A program made the position numbers and the translations under genes. Below, piece after piece: positions 27,889 to 40,177 of a stretch of 64,000 nucleotides of DNA. The notes under the pieces were generated by a model, which saw only the letters and a program-made list of their open reading frames with translations, did no database searches and was not told the DNA's origin. Position 1 is the first letter of the stretch. The number at the start of each line of letters is the position of its first letter. Source of the DNA: Pseudonocardia oroxyli (GTDB taxonomy: Bacteria > Actinomycetota > Actinomycetes > Mycobacteriales > Pseudonocardiaceae); the NCBI RefSeq assembly GCF_900102195.1, contig NZ_FNBE01000002.1, positions 372,001 through 436,000 of the forward strand, given 5' to 3'.

Positions 27889-28853
27889 GCGGGGCGGGCG
27901 ACCACGAGGTCGTGGACGAACCGGAGCTTGTCCAGCACCGCCGGGGCGAGGACGAACGGGTAGAGGTCCTCGTAGCCCATCGACCGGTTGACCATGTTCA
28001 GCGCCGTGGTGAGCGGCAGCCAGGCGGCGACGATCGCGTCGAAGTCCCTCTCGGACTCCTCGGGCTCGGCGGAGAGCGGGCCGTCGACGCTGATGCCGAA
28101 GGCCGCGGCGGTCTGCGAGGTGTCCCGGATGTGCAGGTAGTGGGCGAAGGTCTCGGCCCAGTCCTCCCACGGGTGCATGGTGGCGTAGGCGGAGACGTGG
28201 GTGTCCTCCCAGCCGGTCGGGGTGGAGTTGTAGTGCTTCTCGAGCGCCTCGGCGTAGGAGTAGGTCTCGTCGCCGAACAGGGAGCGGAACTCCGTGAGCG
28301 GACCACCCCTGCCGACGAGCACCTCCCAGTACCAGTGCCCGGTCTCGTGCCGCAGGTGCCCGAGCAGGGTCCGGTAGGGCTCGGCGAGCTGCACGCGCAT
28401 CTGCTCGCGGTGCCCGGCGTCCCCCTCGGCCAGGTCGAGGGTCACCACGCCCGACGCGTGCCCCGTCGTCACCGGCTCCCGAGCGCTGGACAGCAGGTCG
28501 AAGGCCAGGCCCCCGACGGGGTCCGTCACCCGGTCGGCGAGCGGGAGGCCCAGGTCGTCGAGCTGGTAGACCAGGCGGCGCTTGGCCCGCTCGGTGAGGG
28601 CGAAGGCGGCCATGCCGTCCGCGTCGTCGTCCGCGGGGCGGGTCCGGGTCAGCGCGCAGGAGTCGCAGAGCGGGCCGTGGTCGGCGAGCCAGTTGCAGGT
28701 CGCGGCGACCGCGTTCGCGCACGGCGTGCCCTCGCTCGTGCGGACCATCGCCCGGGCCGGGCGGGAGTAGCCGATCTCCGTGGAGCAGTGCAGACAGACG
28801 GAGTTCTCGAAATAGACGAGCGAGGAACAGTTCGGGCAGGAGAAGGCGCGCAC
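27873..28853 (-). CDS. Zinc-ribbon and zinc-metallopeptidase-like protein
   Basis: A 326-residue protein. An N-terminal zinc ribbon has CPNC (6-9) and CLHC (20-23); two more cysteine pairs occur at about 45-65. HETGH at 169-173 gives an HExxH zinc-peptidase signature, and the flanking RTLLGHLRHETGHWYWEVLV and HPWEDWAETFAHYLHIRDT, which supplies a further Glu/His ligand, match the 'putative zinc-binding metallopeptidase' family. GTG start at 28853. It is the last gene of a run with two transglutaminase-like proteins and a permuted ATP-grasp enzyme (gap of 8 bases), so it may process the ligated product. Confidence 0.87.
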   Translation of the reverse strand: MRAFSCPNCSSLVYFENSVCLHCSTEIGYSRPARAMVRTSEGTPCANAVAATCNWLADHGPLCDSCALTRTRPADDDADGMAAFALTERAKRRLVYQLDDLGLPLADRVTDPVGGLAFDLLSSAREPVTTGHASGVVTLDLAEGDAGHREQMRVQLAEPYRTLLGHLRHETGHWYWEVLVGRGGPLTEFRSLFGDETYSYAEALEKHYNSTPTGWEDTHVSAYATMHPWEDWAETFAHYLHIRDTSQTAAAFGISVDGPLSAEPEESERDFDAIVAAWLPLTTALNMVNRSMGYEDLYPFVLAPAVLDKLRFVHDLVVARPAYPPA

Positions 28854-28861
28854 GGCGCTTC

Positions 28862-29719
28862 TTACCCCTCCTCGACCCGTTCCATGTCCACGGACACCGC
28901 CATCACACTCTCGGCCGAGTCCGTGAAGATCACGCCCTTGAGCGGGGGCACGTCGCCGTAGTCGCGGCCGTGGGCGAGCACCACGAACTGCTCGTCGACC
29001 ACCCGGTCGTTCGTGGGGTCGAGATCGAGCCAGCCGTCCCCGGTCCACACCGAGAACCACGCGTGGGAGGCGTCGACGCCGCGCAGCTTCGGCTTTCCGG
29101 GCGGCGGCAGGGTCTCCAGGTACCCGCTGACGTAGCGGGCGGGCAGCCCGCGGCTGCGCAGCCCGGCCACCGCGAGGTGCGCGAAGTCCTGGCAGACGCC
29201 CTCGCCGCCGGTCAGCAGGTCGGTGACCGTGGACCGGACGGTGGTCGACCCGGAGACGTAGTCGAAGTCGTCGTGGATGCGGCGGCACAGGTCCGCGGCG
29301 GCCTCCCCGAGCGGGCGCCCGGGCGGGAAGGACGGCGCGGCGTACGCGGCGACGCCCACCTGCACCGGCAGCCGGGGGCTCGGCAGGACGAACGGCCTGG
29401 CCTCGACGGGCACGGCCGCGCGCACCTCCTCCCACGGCCGCAGCGCGGGCGGCACCACCGCCCGGTCCACGGTGACGGTGCTCTGGGCGAGGACGGTCAG
29501 CTCGCGGTGCGGGCGGCGCACGCAGAAGTACGTGGAGCGGTTGCCGAAGGCGTCCGTGTGCTCGCGCAGCTCGTCCGGCTCCGGGTCCAGGCGCACCCGG
29601 GCGTCGGCACACCGCTGGTCGGGCTGGGTGCGGGGGAGCAGGTGGGCGCGCCCGAAGCTGGTCGTGACGTCGTCGTCGTAGGTGTAGGTGGTCCGGTGGG
29701 TGACCCGGTAGGTCGTCAC
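28862..29719 (-). CDS. Transglutaminase-like cysteine peptidase-fold protein
   Basis: A 285-residue protein. The N-terminal beta domain (YRVTHRTTYTYDDDVTTSFG) is the bacterial transglutaminase N-domain. The catalytic triad is Cys176 in GVCQDFAHL, His219 in ASHAWFSVW and Asp234 in LDLDPTND. PARYVSGYLET between the two halves is typical. GTG start overlaps the stop of the ATP-grasp gene (GTGA). Enzymes of this group in such operons are thought to act as peptidases or amide transferases on peptides built by the ATP-grasp partner; no direct data are visible here. Confidence 0.92.
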   Translation of the reverse strand: MTTYRVTHRTTYTYDDDVTTSFGRAHLLPRTQPDQRCADARVRLDPEPDELREHTDAFGNRSTYFCVRRPHRELTVLAQSTVTVDRAVVPPALRPWEEVRAAVPVEARPFVLPSPRLPVQVGVAAYAAPSFPPGRPLGEAAADLCRRIHDDFDYVSGSTTVRSTVTDLLTGGEGVCQDFAHLAVAGLRSRGLPARYVSGYLETLPPPGKPKLRGVDASHAWFSVWTGDGWLDLDPTNDRVVDEQFVVLAHGRDYGDVPPLKGVIFTDSAESVMAVSVDMERVEEG

Positions 29720-32175
29720 GAGGCCACCGCCACCAGCGGGTCGTAGGGCCGCGGCCCGCGGACGGGGGCGAAGTGCGCGGCGGCGATCTCGTCCGCGAGC
29801 CGGTCGAGGTCGGCGCCGAGGCCGGTGAGCAGGGCGCGCAGCGCGGGGCGGGTGCCGCTGGCCGAGTCCCGGGCCGTGACGGCGACGAGATCGGCCTCGG
29901 CGAGGGCGCGGACCGCGGCGTCGAGCGCCTCCGGGACCGTGCCGGGCAGGTGCGCGAGGTCGTCGGTGAGCCGGGCGAGCTGGTAGGCGACCGCGCGCGG
30001 GTTCTCCCCGTCGGTGAGCAGCAGCGCGAGCAGGGGGGCGACGCCGGGTCGGCCCGCGTTGCGCCGCCGGTGGGTGATCACGGACTCGGCGGCGATCGTC
30101 ACCGACTCCACGACGAGCCGGTCCGCCGGGCCGCGGGGCGCGTCGCACAGCGTCGCCCGCAGCAGCGCGACGACGTGCTGGGCGCGCTCGATCCGGCGTC
30201 CCGCGTCGAGCAGCCGCCACCCGGCGTCCCGGACCAGCGACTCCGCGGCGATGCCCGCGAGCGCGAGCAGCCCCTCCAGGACACGGTTGAGCCCGTCCGA
30301 GGCGTCCTCGGTGGTGATGTCGGCGAGCACGGCGTCCAGCCGGCCCAGGACCAGCCAGGTGTCGGTGGACAGCAGCTCGCGGACGGCCTGCGCGGCGCGG
30401 GTGAGCCGGTGCACGGCGAACCCGAGGGTGCCCGCGCGGTCCCGGTCGCGGAGCAGGGACCGCAGCTCGGCGCTGATCGCGGCCGGGCCGTCCGGGGCCA
30501 CCCGGTGGGCGTCGGCGAGCAGCGGGCCGAAGCCCGGCGCCGTGCGGGTGGTCGCCGTGGTGGCCGTCAGCAGGGCGCGCAGTGCGTTGGCACCCGCGGG
30601 ATCCGGGGTGGACTGGAAGTCCGCCCAGCGGTCGGTGACCGCGCGCAGCAGCCGCGCGGTGTCCTCGGCCCGCTCCGAGTAGCGGCCCAGCCAGAACAGG
30701 TCCTCGGCGACGCGCGGGGACACCCCGCCGGGCGCGGGCGCGGGCACCGCCTCGTCGGTGCCGAACACCGGCCGCCCGGTGGGCTCGGCGCGCTCGCCGA
30801 CCACCCAGACGTCCTTGGCGGGCGTCGCGACCCCGTCGCGGAGCAGGGTGCCCGCCGGGACCGAGCCCAGGCCGCCGTCGAGCACCTCCCAGCCGGTGCC
30901 GGAGGCGACGGTGAAGGTCCGCAGCGCGACCGGCCGGTCCGCGGCACCCGCGTCGGTGATCGTGGGCGCCGTGGACAGGACGGGCTCGCGCTGTGCGGCC
31001 CAGGCGTGCGGCTCGGCGGCGATCCGGGCGAGCAGGTCCTCGCGCTGCGCGGCGGAGAGCCCGGCGCCGCGGACGGCCTGCCCGCCGCGGACGACCGGGG
31101 TGAGCACCAGCTCGTCGAGACGGGCGCGGACGTGGGCGAACGCCCGCGGGTCGCCGCACCACCAGGTGGGCGTCCCGGGCAGCAGCAGCTCCTCGCCGAG
31201 CAGGGCGCGGCAGAGCGCGGGCAGGAACGGGACCAGGCCGGGGTTCTCCGCGACGCCCGCGCCGAGGCCGTTGAGCACCGAGACCGTGCCGAGCCGCGCG
31301 GTCTCGACCAGCCCGGGGACCCCGAGCCGGGAGTCCGGGCGCAGGTCGAGGGGGTCGCACCACTCGGCGTCGAGCCTGCGCAGCACGACGTCCACGGGGT
31401 CCAGCCTGCCCAGCGTGTGCTGCCAGAGCCTGCCCTCGCGGACCGTGAGCTCGGAGCCGAGCACCAGCGGCACGCCGAGCAGCGCGGACAGCAGGGCCTG
31501 CTCGTAGGCGGTCTCGGAGTCCGGGCCGGGGTTGAGCAGCACGACCCGCTGGTCCTCGGGATCCCGCCCGCCGCGCAGGCCCGTGCGCATGGCCTCGAAG
31601 AACGGGCCCAGCCTCCGGATCCCGGAGCGACGGTGCAGCGCCGAGAGCACCCGCGCGACGACCCGGCGGTTCGCCATCGCGTACCCGGCGCCGGACGGGG
31701 CCTGGACGCGGTCGTCGAGCACCACCCAGCCGTCGGGGGAGCGGCCCAGGTCCACCGCGGACAGGAACAGCTCTCGGCGCGCGGGGGCCCCGGCGGGGCG
31801 GCGCCACGCGTGCAGGTAGCCGGGGTGCCCGTCGACGACCTCCACCGGCAGCAGCCCGCGGGTGATCACCGAGCGGGGGCCGTAGAGGTCTCGCAGGAGC
31901 CGGTCGAACAGCTCGGCCCGCTGGGCCACGCCGCGTTCGAGGCCCGCCCACTCGGCACCGTCGATGATCAGCGGCAGCGGGTCGAGCTCCCAGAGCTGCT
32001 CGGTCTCGGCGCCGGGCGGGTGGTAGGCGACGCCGTCGTCCGCCAGCAGCCGCCGGGTGTCCGCCCGGCGGGCCGCCAGGCCGTCCGGACCCGCGCCGTC
32101 GAGCACCCCGGCGAGCCCGGCCCAGAGAGGCCGGACGGCGCCGGTGCCGTCCCGCATCTCGTCGTGCACGGTCAC
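29716..32175 (-). CDS. Circularly permuted ATP-grasp ligase fused to alpha-E domain
   Basis: An 819-residue two-domain protein. The N-terminal half (about 1-480) is a circularly permuted ATP-grasp enzyme (old DUF404/DUF407): [22 protein letters not shown], then [59 protein letters not shown]. The C-terminal half (about 500-810) is the alpha-E helical domain (DUF403): [47 protein letters not shown]. In many bacteria these are two separate genes. The permuted ATP-grasp is predicted to form carboxylate-amine (peptide-like) bonds. It overlaps both neighbours by four bases. Confidence 0.9.
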   Translation of the reverse strand: MTVHDEMRDGTGAVRPLWAGLAGVLDGAGPDGLAARRADTRRLLADDGVAYHPPGAETEQLWELDPLPLIIDGAEWAGLERGVAQRAELFDRLLRDLYGPRSVITRGLLPVEVVDGHPGYLHAWRRPAGAPARRELFLSAVDLGRSPDGWVVLDDRVQAPSGAGYAMANRRVVARVLSALHRRSGIRRLGPFFEAMRTGLRGGRDPEDQRVVLLNPGPDSETAYEQALLSALLGVPLVLGSELTVREGRLWQHTLGRLDPVDVVLRRLDAEWCDPLDLRPDSRLGVPGLVETARLGTVSVLNGLGAGVAENPGLVPFLPALCRALLGEELLLPGTPTWWCGDPRAFAHVRARLDELVLTPVVRGGQAVRGAGLSAAQREDLLARIAAEPHAWAAQREPVLSTAPTITDAGAADRPVALRTFTVASGTGWEVLDGGLGSVPAGTLLRDGVATPAKDVWVVGERAEPTGRPVFGTDEAVPAPAPGGVSPRVAEDLFWLGRYSERAEDTARLLRAVTDRWADFQSTPDPAGANALRALLTATTATTRTAPGFGPLLADAHRVAPDGPAAISAELRSLLRDRDRAGTLGFAVHRLTRAAQAVRELLSTDTWLVLGRLDAVLADITTEDASDGLNRVLEGLLALAGIAAESLVRDAGWRLLDAGRRIERAQHVVALLRATLCDAPRGPADRLVVESVTIAAESVITHRRRNAGRPGVAPLLALLLTDGENPRAVAYQLARLTDDLAHLPGTVPEALDAAVRALAEADLVAVTARDSASGTRPALRALLTGLGADLDRLADEIAAAHFAPVRGPRPYDPLVAVAS

Positions 32176-35100
32176 CTCTGGTTGTGGCGGCGGAGATCGA
32201 GGGTTCGGGGGTACTCGCCGGTCGGGTCAGCCTTCCACAGGCTGGTGTCGACGGGGCCCGGCGAGTGCCCGTACGGCGTGAATCGGGCGTTGCGGCGGGC
32301 CTCGGCCTCGTTCGCGTTGACCGGGTAGTGCTCGTAGGCGCGGCCGCCGGGATGGACGACGTGGTAGGTGCAGCCGCCCAGCGAGCGCTCGTTCCAGGTG
32401 TCGACCAGGTCGAAGACCAGCGGCGAGTGCACGCCGATCGTCGGGTGCAGCGCGGACGGCGGGGCCCACGCCCGGTAGCGGATGCCCGCCACCCGGCCGT
32501 CGGAGGTCGCGGCGGGGTGCAGCGGCACCGGCACCCCGTTGCAGGTCACGACGTAGCGCTCCGACAGCGCCCCGGTGACCTCGATCTGCACCCGCTCGAC
32601 GGAGGAGTCCACGTACCGCGCGACGCCGCCGGAGGACATCTCCTCGCCCAGCACGTGCCACGGCTCGATCGCGCTGCGCAGCTCCAGCGTGGTGCCGGCC
32701 ACCTCGACCCGGCCCAGCCGCGGGAAGCGGAACTCCAGGAAGGGGTCCAGCCAGCTCTTCTCGAACGCGATGCCGTGCTCGTTCAGGTCCGCGACCACCT
32801 CGGCGACGTCCGCCTCGACGAACGCCGGGAGCAGGAACGCGTCGTGCAGGCGGGTGCCCCAGCGGACGAGCTTCCCGCGGTAGGGCTCCGCCCAGAACCG
32901 CGCGACGAGGGCCCGCACGAGGAGCGCCTGGACCAGCGCCATGTCCGGGTGCGGCGGCATCTCGAAGCCGCGCAGCTCGAGCAGACCCAGCCTGCCGCGC
33001 TCGGAGTCGGGGCTGAACAGCTTGTCGATGCAGAACTCGGCGCGGTGGGTGTTGCCGGTGATGTCGGTGAGCAGGTGGCGCAGGGCGCGGTCGACGTGCC
33101 AGGGCCGGATCTCGTCACGCAACCGGTCGAGCTCGGCGAACGCGATCTCCAGCTCGTAGAGGGTCTCGTGGCGGCCCTCGTCGACCCGCGGCGCCTGGCT
33201 GGTGGGGCCGATGAACGTGCCGCTGAACAGGTAGGACAGGCTCGGGTGTTGCTGCCAGTAGGTGAGCATCGAGACGAGCAGGTCCGGCCTGCGCAGCAGC
33301 GGGCTGTCCGCCGGGGTGGGCCCGCCGAGGGTGATGTGGTTGCCGCCGCCGGTGCCGGTGTGGCGGCCGTCGAGGGCGAAGGACTCCGCCCCGAGCCCGA
33401 CCTCGTGCGCCAGCCGGTGCAGCGTGCCGGTCAGCTCGGTGAGCTCCGGCCAGCTGCCGGTCGGGTGCACGTTCACCTCGATGACGCCGGGGTCCGGGGT
33501 CACCGTGAGGGTGCGGGTGCGGGGGTCGCCGGGCGGGGCGTAGCCCTCCAGCACCACCGGCACGCCGGCCTCGCGGGCGGCGTGCTCGACCACCCCGAGG
33601 AGCTCGACGGCGTGCGCGGCCTCGGTCAGCGGGGGCAGGAAGACGTGGACGTGCCCGCCCCGCTCCTCGACGACCAGTGCGGTCGTCGGGGCCTCCTCGC
33701 GCGGGACCACCGTGGCGGGGGCGGCGGCGCCGAGGGACGTGGTCGGGAGCGGCGGGCGCACGCGGAAGCTCGACGGGTCCGGCTGCCCCGGCGCCGGGGT
33801 CCAGGCCAGGGCCGCGATCGGCATGCGCAGGCCCGCGGGGGAGTCGCCGGGGACCAGGGTGACCCGGCCGCGACGGGTGGTCCAGGTCGTCGTGCCCCAG
33901 GTGTCCTCCTCGGTGCGGTGCAGCGGGACCGCCCAGGCCACCGGCTCCGGGGTGGCGGCGTCGAGCCGGTCGACGATCGCCAGGCGCGCGTCCCGGTCCA
34001 GCGGCTCCTCCGGGTCGACGTCCGCGGCGGGCGGCTCGCCGTCGGGCAGCCGCGCCTCGGCGACGACCTCGTGCAGCCGGTCCTCGTAGAGCGGGTGGAC
34101 GTGCTCCGGCTCGATCCCCAGCAGCTCCGCGCTGCCCGCGGCGACGCGGGCGGCGTCCGCCGCGGTGGCCGTGCCCGGCTCGGACGGGGTCGCCAGCAGG
34201 GACTGGTCGCCCCAGAGCGGCTCGCCGTCCGCCCGCCAGATCAGCGCGGTCTGCCAGCGCGGCAGCGGCTCGCCCGGGTACCACTTCCCCTGTCCGCGGT
34301 GGACCACGCCGTCGGGGGCGTAGTGGGCCTTGAGCCTCGCCGCGAGCGCGTCCGCCATGCGGCGCTTGTCCTCGCCGTCCGCCGCGACGGTCCACTGCGG
34401 ACTGGCCATGTCGGTCGTCGAGACGAAGGTCGGCTCGCCGCCCATGGTCAGCCGGACGTCCCCCGCCTCGAGGAGGTCGTCGATCCGGCCGCCCAGCACC
34501 GCGATGCGCTCGCGCTGTGGCTCCGAGTAGGGCGCCGTGACCCGTGGGTCCTCGTGGATCCGGGTGACCGTGTTGGAGAAGTCCAGGGTGGACACACACG
34601 GGTCGATCAGCCCGGAGATGGGGGCCGCGTGCCGGGGGGACGGGGTGGCGGCGAGCGGGATGTGGCCCTCGCCGGCCAGCAGCCCGGACGTCGCGTCGAG
34701 CCCGATCCACCCGGCGCCCGGGACGAACACCTCGGCCCAGGCGTGCAGGTCGGTGAAGTCCTGGTGGAAGGTGGGCGCGGGCACCCCGGGCACCGCGTCG
34801 GGCGCGAGCTGGACGAGGTAGCCGGACACGAACCGGGCGGCCAGGCCGAGATCGCGCAGCAGCGCGACGAGCAGCCACGCCGAGTCGCGGCACGACCCGA
34901 TGCCCCTGGTCAGGGTCTCGTCCGGGGTCTGGACACCCGGCTCCATGCGGACCGAGTAGTCCACGACGTCACGCACCGCGCGGTTGACGTCGACCAGGAA
35001 GGACACGATCGGGGCGTCGGACCGGGGGATGCGGCCGAGCAGCGCCTGCAGGGGCGCGCCGTGCTCGACGCGGCGCAGGTACGGCTCCAGGTCCGCGCCG

Positions 35101-35429
35101 AGCTCGGCCGGGTAGGCGAAGCCGAAGCGCTCGGCGTACTCCTCGAGGAAGAAGTCGAACGGGTTGATCACCGTCATGTCCGCGACGAGGTCGACGGTGA
35201 ACGTGAGGCTCGTGGCGGGCTCCGGGAACACCACCCGGGCCAGCTGGTTGGAGTGCGCGTCCTGCTGCCAGTTCACGAAGTGCGGCGACGGCTCGACCGT
35301 GAGCGAGTAGCTCTCGACCGGCGTGCGACAGTGCGGCGCGGGACGCAGGCGCACGGTGTGCGGCCCGATCTTCACCGGACGGTCGAACGCGTAGTGCGTG
35401 CGGTGCTCGAGGGCCACGCGGATGCTCAC
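32172..35429 (-). CDS. DUF2126 transglutaminase-family protein
   Basis: A 1085-residue protein, first gene of the operon. An N-terminal transglutaminase N-domain ([21 protein letters not shown]) is followed by a transglutaminase core with Cys180 in [12 protein letters not shown], His229 in TDLHAWAEV and Asp245 in IGLDATSG. The remaining 800 residues are DUF2126, with [62 protein letters not shown] and [22 protein letters not shown]2126 resembles glutamine-synthetase-type amidoligases in published comparative analyses. GTG start at 35429. Together with the downstream genes it suggests ATP-driven peptide modification. Confidence 0.93.
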   Translation of the reverse strand: MSIRVALEHRTHYAFDRPVKIGPHTVRLRPAPHCRTPVESYSLTVEPSPHFVNWQQDAHSNQLARVVFPEPATSLTFTVDLVADMTVINPFDFFLEEYAERFGFAYPAELGADLEPYLRRVEHGAPLQALLGRIPRSDAPIVSFLVDVNRAVRDVVDYSVRMEPGVQTPDETLTRGIGSCRDSAWLLVALLRDLGLAARFVSGYLVQLAPDAVPGVPAPTFHQDFTDLHAWAEVFVPGAGWIGLDATSGLLAGEGHIPLAATPSPRHAAPISGLIDPCVSTLDFSNTVTRIHEDPRVTAPYSEPQRERIAVLGGRIDDLLEAGDVRLTMGGEPTFVSTTDMASPQWTVAADGEDKRRMADALAARLKAHYAPDGVVHRGQGKWYPGEPLPRWQTALIWRADGEPLWGDQSLLATPSEPGTATAADAARVAAGSAELLGIEPEHVHPLYEDRLHEVVAEARLPDGEPPAADVDPEEPLDRDARLAIVDRLDAATPEPVAWAVPLHRTEEDTWGTTTWTTRRGRVTLVPGDSPAGLRMPIAALAWTPAPGQPDPSSFRVRPPLPTTSLGAAAPATVVPREEAPTTALVVEERGGHVHVFLPPLTEAAHAVELLGVVEHAAREAGVPVVLEGYAPPGDPRTRTLTVTPDPGVIEVNVHPTGSWPELTELTGTLHRLAHEVGLGAESFALDGRHTGTGGGNHITLGGPTPADSPLLRRPDLLVSMLTYWQQHPSLSYLFSGTFIGPTSQAPRVDEGRHETLYELEIAFAELDRLRDEIRPWHVDRALRHLLTDITGNTHRAEFCIDKLFSPDSERGRLGLLELRGFEMPPHPDMALVQALLVRALVARFWAEPYRGKLVRWGTRLHDAFLLPAFVEADVAEVVADLNEHGIAFEKSWLDPFLEFRFPRLGRVEVAGTTLELRSAIEPWHVLGEEMSSGGVARYVDSSVERVQIEVTGALSERYVVTCNGVPVPLHPAATSDGRVAGIRYRAWAPPSALHPTIGVHSPLVFDLVDTWNERSLGGCTYHVVHPGGRAYEHYPVNANEAEARRNARFTPYGHSPGPVDTSLWKADPTGEYPRTLDLRRHNQR

Positions 35430-35528
35430 GTGGGTGGATTGTTCCCGGTCCGGGCCCGTCGGACGTTGCGCACAGGTGACAGATCACAGGGGGGAACCCG
35501 CCGGGGCGGAGTGACGGCGGTCGCCGTT

Positions 35529-35534
35529 TACCCT
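35529..35534 (+). promoter_or_regulatory. Candidate -10 element for leaderless guaA
   Basis: TACCCT ends six bases before the GTG start at 35541, placing the probable start site on the start codon. No ribosome binding site is seen. It lies in the 111-base divergent gap with the DUF2126 operon. Confidence 0.4.
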
Positions 35535-35540
35535 GGTGGG

Positions 35541-37115
<1,575 letters not shown>

Positions 37116-37121
37116 CGGGGC

Positions 37122-37325
37122 TCAGCGCCGGCTGACGCTGGCGGCCAGCAGCACCAGGCCGAGGGCGATCGCGCCCCCGGCGAGGAGCCAGCGGCCGTCG
37201 ACCCCGAAGTCCGCCGGGGTGCGGCCGACGAACCCCGAGGCCGCGACCCCCAGCGCCACCAGCCCGAGGAGCAGGGTGAACAGGTCCGGCATCCGCCGGG
37301 TCCGAGCGGGCCGCTGCTCAGCCAC
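37122..37325 (-). CDS. Small two-helix membrane protein
   Basis: A 67-residue protein with two hydrophobic segments (LFTLLLGLVALGVAASGFVG, then LLAGGAIALGLVLLAASV) joined by a short loop and a basic C-terminus. GTG start at 37325 overlaps the stop of the PspC-domain gene by 8 bases, so it is probably translated from the same mRNA and may be its partner. No family recognised. Confidence 0.7.
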   Translation of the reverse strand: MAEQRPARTRRMPDLFTLLLGLVALGVAASGFVGRTPADFGVDGRWLLAGGAIALGLVLLAASVSRR

Positions 37326-38835
37326 GACGCACCTCCACCTGGCCCAGACCCGCCTGCAGGTCGAGCTCGATCGGTCGCCCGGAGCGGACGCCGTCCGCTC
37401 CCAGGTCGTCCACCACGGACAGCTGGGCGTCGGTGCCGCCCTGGTCGGTCGTGCCGTACGAGACGTCCCCCAGGTCCGCGTGGGCGCGGACGGTCAGGTC
37501 CGCGTCGGGCGGGACGGTCACCACGATCTCGCCCAGCCCGACGCTCGCCGCCGTGCGGATCGGCGTGGCGTCCGTGCCGGCGGGCACCGTGGTGTCCAGC
37601 CGGGACAGGTCGAGGGTGATGGTCCCGGCGCCCCGGTCGTAGCGCGGGGCCAGCGCGGCGGGGTCGGTCGGCGCCACGCTGATGTCCCCGACGTCTCGCC
37701 CGAGCGTCGGCAGGATCCCACGGGTCTCGACCGCACCCCAGGTCAGCAGGGCCAGGATCAGGGCGAACGGGATCAGGCCGCGGCCGGTGCGGGCGAACGA
37801 GCCGACCACCAACCCGAAGCCCACGATCGTCAGCGCCGTCGCGAAGACGATCGGCAGGCCCATCAGGCCGGAGGTGAGCATCACCAGCACGCCCGCGACA
37901 CCGCCGCCCAGCAGCGCCAGCGCGAGGGTGATCGGGGTGAGGCGGGACCGGCGGCGCACGGGCTCGGGAGCGGGCTCGGGCTGCGCGGGCTCGGGCAGGT
38001 CCCAGGCGAAGGGGGCCGCGCCGAGCGGGTCCCACCCGGGCGGGGTGCCGCGGTCGAGGGGATCGGCGTGGACCTCGGGCGCGCCGACGCCGAGGTGCGC
38101 GGTGGGGGCGTCCGGGTCGACGGGGACGGCGGTGTCGGCCGCGTCCTTTGCACTGGCAGCGGATACGCCCCCTGCCGCACTGGCTGCGGATGCGCCCCCT
38201 GCCGCACTGGCTGCGGATGCGCCCCCTGCCGCACTGGCTGCGGATGCGCCCCCTGCCGCACTGGCAGCGGATGCGCCCCCTGCCGCACTGCCCGCGGATC
38301 CGCCCACCGCACTGCCCGCGGATCCGCCCCCCGCCGCACTGGCAGCGGATCCGCTGCCAGTGCGGCCCGCGGATCCGCCCACCGCACCCGTCGCCGGATC
38401 GGTCTGCGGCAGCCCCCGGGAGCCGCGGCTGCGGTGCAGCAGGAACAACAGGACCAGCACGGCGAGGACCGGGAGCACGAACCCGCCGTTGTCCCCCCAG
38501 AAGATCCCGCCGGTGGCCACCAGCACCACGCAGGCGGCGATCCACGCCGCCGGGCCGATGCTGTGGCCCGCGGAACGGGTGCCCGCGCCGTCGAGCGGGT
38601 CGTCCTCCTCCGCCGAGGGCAGCAGCAGCCAGCCCGCGACGTAGAACGCGATCCCGATCCCGTACACCGCCGCGACCGCGAACCCGACGCGCACCAGCAC
38701 GGGGTCGATGTCGTAGCGCCGCGCGATCGCCGCGGCCACACCCGCGACCTTCCGGTCCCGGCGCGGCCGCGCGGGACGCGTCTCCCACATGTCCCGCAAC
38801 GTCGAGCCGACGTCGGCGGTGTCGAGTTTGCTCAT
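37318..38835 (-). CDS. PspC-domain membrane protein with LiaF-like C-terminal region and 9-residue repeats
   Basis: A 505-residue envelope protein. A PspC domain opens it (RDRKVAGVAAAIARRYDIDP, VLVRVGFAVAAVYGIGIAFY). One or two helices follow (IAACVVLVATGGIFWG and VLPVLAVLVLLFLLH), then a long linker of Gly/Ala/Ser repeats (unit GGASAASAA) encoded by a 27-bp tandem array. Further helices (LTPITLALALLGGG, FALILALLTWG) lead to a C-terminal beta-rich region (GLGEIVVTVPPDADLTVRA) like the cell-wall-active antibiotic response domain. Divergent from a PspC-containing histidine kinase; both probably sense envelope stress. Start ATG 38835. Confidence 0.83.
   Translation of the reverse strand: MSKLDTADVGSTLRDMWETRPARPRRDRKVAGVAAAIARRYDIDPVLVRVGFAVAAVYGIGIAFYVAGWLLLPSAEEDDPLDGAGTRSAGHSIGPAAWIAACVVLVATGGIFWGDNGGFVLPVLAVLVLLFLLHRSRGSRGLPQTDPATGAVGGSAGRTGSGSAASAAGGGSAGSAVGGSAGSAAGGASAASAAGGASAASAAGGASAASAAGGASAASAAGGVSAASAKDAADTAVPVDPDAPTAHLGVGAPEVHADPLDRGTPPGWDPLGAAPFAWDLPEPAQPEPAPEPVRRRSRLTPITLALALLGGGVAGVLVMLTSGLMGLPIVFATALTIVGFGLVVGSFARTGRGLIPFALILALLTWGAVETRGILPTLGRDVGDISVAPTDPAALAPRYDRGAGTITLDLSRLDTTVPAGTDATPIRTAASVGLGEIVVTVPPDADLTVRAHADLGDVSYGTTDQGGTDAQLSVVDDLGADGVRSGRPIELDLQAGLGQVEVRRG
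38150..38385. repeat. 27-bp in-frame tandem repeat array in the PspC-domain gene
   Basis: Five contiguous 27-base units starting GCACTGGCTGCGGATGCG (38150, 38177, 38204, 38231, 38258), followed by shortened or diverged units of 24 and 27 bases to about 38385. Because 27 is a multiple of three, the protein gains or loses nine residues per unit without a frame change. The array length is likely to vary between strains. Confidence 0.85.
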
Positions 38836-38944
38836 GCCACCGACCCTCCCTCGCGCGTCCCACCCACGGTATCGGGGCCGACCCCGAGAAGCCCCGGAGA
38901 TCGACCCCGGTGTCCCCGGGGTGCGCGCGTGTGACCATGGAGCC

Positions 38945-40177
38945 ATGACCAGCCCGGCTGTGCCCACCCGTGAGCCGCTCGTGCGGCGCCGCTCCGGGCG
39001 GCTCGTCGCCGGGGTGGCGGGCGGGGTGGCCGACCACCTCGGCGTCAACGTCCTCTGGGTGCGGGCCGCGTTCGTCGTGCTGGCGGCGGTCAACGGGGCG
39101 GGCATGCTCGCCTACGGCCTGCTCTGGGTGTTCGTGCGGCAGGAGGCCGCGGACGTCACCCGCGAGGTGTCGGCCAAGGAACGCCAGCAGGCGATGGGGC
39201 TGGCGGCGCTCGGGATCGGCATCGGCCTGGTCGGGGCCGCGCTGCAGAACCAGATCGTGGGCTGGATCGTCGGGCCGCTGGGGGTCGCGGCGGTCGGCGC
39301 CGCCGTCGTCTGGCGGGAGGCCGACGAGGCCCAACGGCGGCGGTGGACCACCGGCGCTCGCAGCGGCTTCCTGGGCGGCGGCCGCAACGCGGTGCTGCGG
39401 GTCGTCGCGGGCGGGGTGTTCGTGGCCGCGGGCATCGCGGTGTTCCTGCTGGGCAACCTCAACCTCGGCCAGGTGCAGTTCGGCGTGCTCGTGGTGCTGA
39501 CGACGGTCGTCGGCATCGGGGTGCTGACCGTGCCCTGGTGGGTGCGGCTGGCCCGGGACTTCGGCGAGGAGCGCCGGGCCCGGATCGTGACCGCGGAACG
39601 CGCCGAGATCGCCGCCCACCTGCACGACTCCGTGCTGCAGACCCTCGCCCTGATCCAGAAGCAGTCGCACGACCCGCGCGAGGTGCAGCGCCTGGCCCGC
39701 GGCCAGGAGCGCGAGCTGCGGCACTGGCTCTACGGCCCGCAGGGCTACGGCCGGGGCGGCAGCACCCCCGCCCTCGACGAGAGCCTCGCCTCCGCGCTGC
39801 AGGTGGCCGCGGCGGAGATCGAGGACACCTACGCGATCACCGTGAACCCCGTGATTGTCGGCGACCACCCGCTCGACGACGGGCTGCGGGCGCTCGTCCT
39901 GGCCGCCCGCGAGGCGATGGTCAACGCGGCCAAGCACGCGCAGGTCGACGAGGTCAGCGTGTACGCCGAGGTCGAGCCGGACGAGGTGAACGTGTTCGTC
40001 CGGGACCGGGGAAAGGGCTTCGATCCCGAGGACGTGCCCGCGGACCGCCACGGGCTCGCCGACTCCGTCCACGGCCGGATGGGCCGCCACGGCGGTACGG
40101 TCCGGTTGCGCAGCACACCCGGCGAGGGCACCGAGGTGCACCTGGCGATCCCCGTCCTCCAGGAGGAGAAGGCATGA
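38945..40177 (+). CDS. PspC-domain sensor histidine kinase (NarL-group)
   Basis: A 410-residue kinase. Residues 12-68 are a PspC domain (RLVAGVAGGVADHLGVNVLWVRAAF region), followed by three to four further hydrophobic segments. The HisKA_3 box is AERAEIAAHLHDSVLQTLALI with the phospho-accepting His at 227. The ATPase has AAREAMVNAAKHA (N box) and VRDRGKGFDPEDVP and GRMGRHGG (G boxes). ATG at 38945; the stop overlaps the response regulator start (ATGA). It most likely senses envelope state through PspC together with the divergent PspC-domain gene. Confidence 0.92.
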   Translation: MTSPAVPTREPLVRRRSGRLVAGVAGGVADHLGVNVLWVRAAFVVLAAVNGAGMLAYGLLWVFVRQEAADVTREVSAKERQQAMGLAALGIGIGLVGAALQNQIVGWIVGPLGVAAVGAAVVWREADEAQRRRWTTGARSGFLGGGRNAVLRVVAGGVFVAAGIAVFLLGNLNLGQVQFGVLVVLTTVVGIGVLTVPWWVRLARDFGEERRARIVTAERAEIAAHLHDSVLQTLALIQKQSHDPREVQRLARGQERELRHWLYGPQGYGRGGSTPALDESLASALQVAAAEIEDTYAITVNPVIVGDHPLDDGLRALVLAAREAMVNAAKHAQVDEVSVYAEVEPDEVNVFVRDRGKGFDPEDVPADRHGLADSVHGRMGRHGGTVRLRSTPGEGTEVHLAIPVLQEEKA

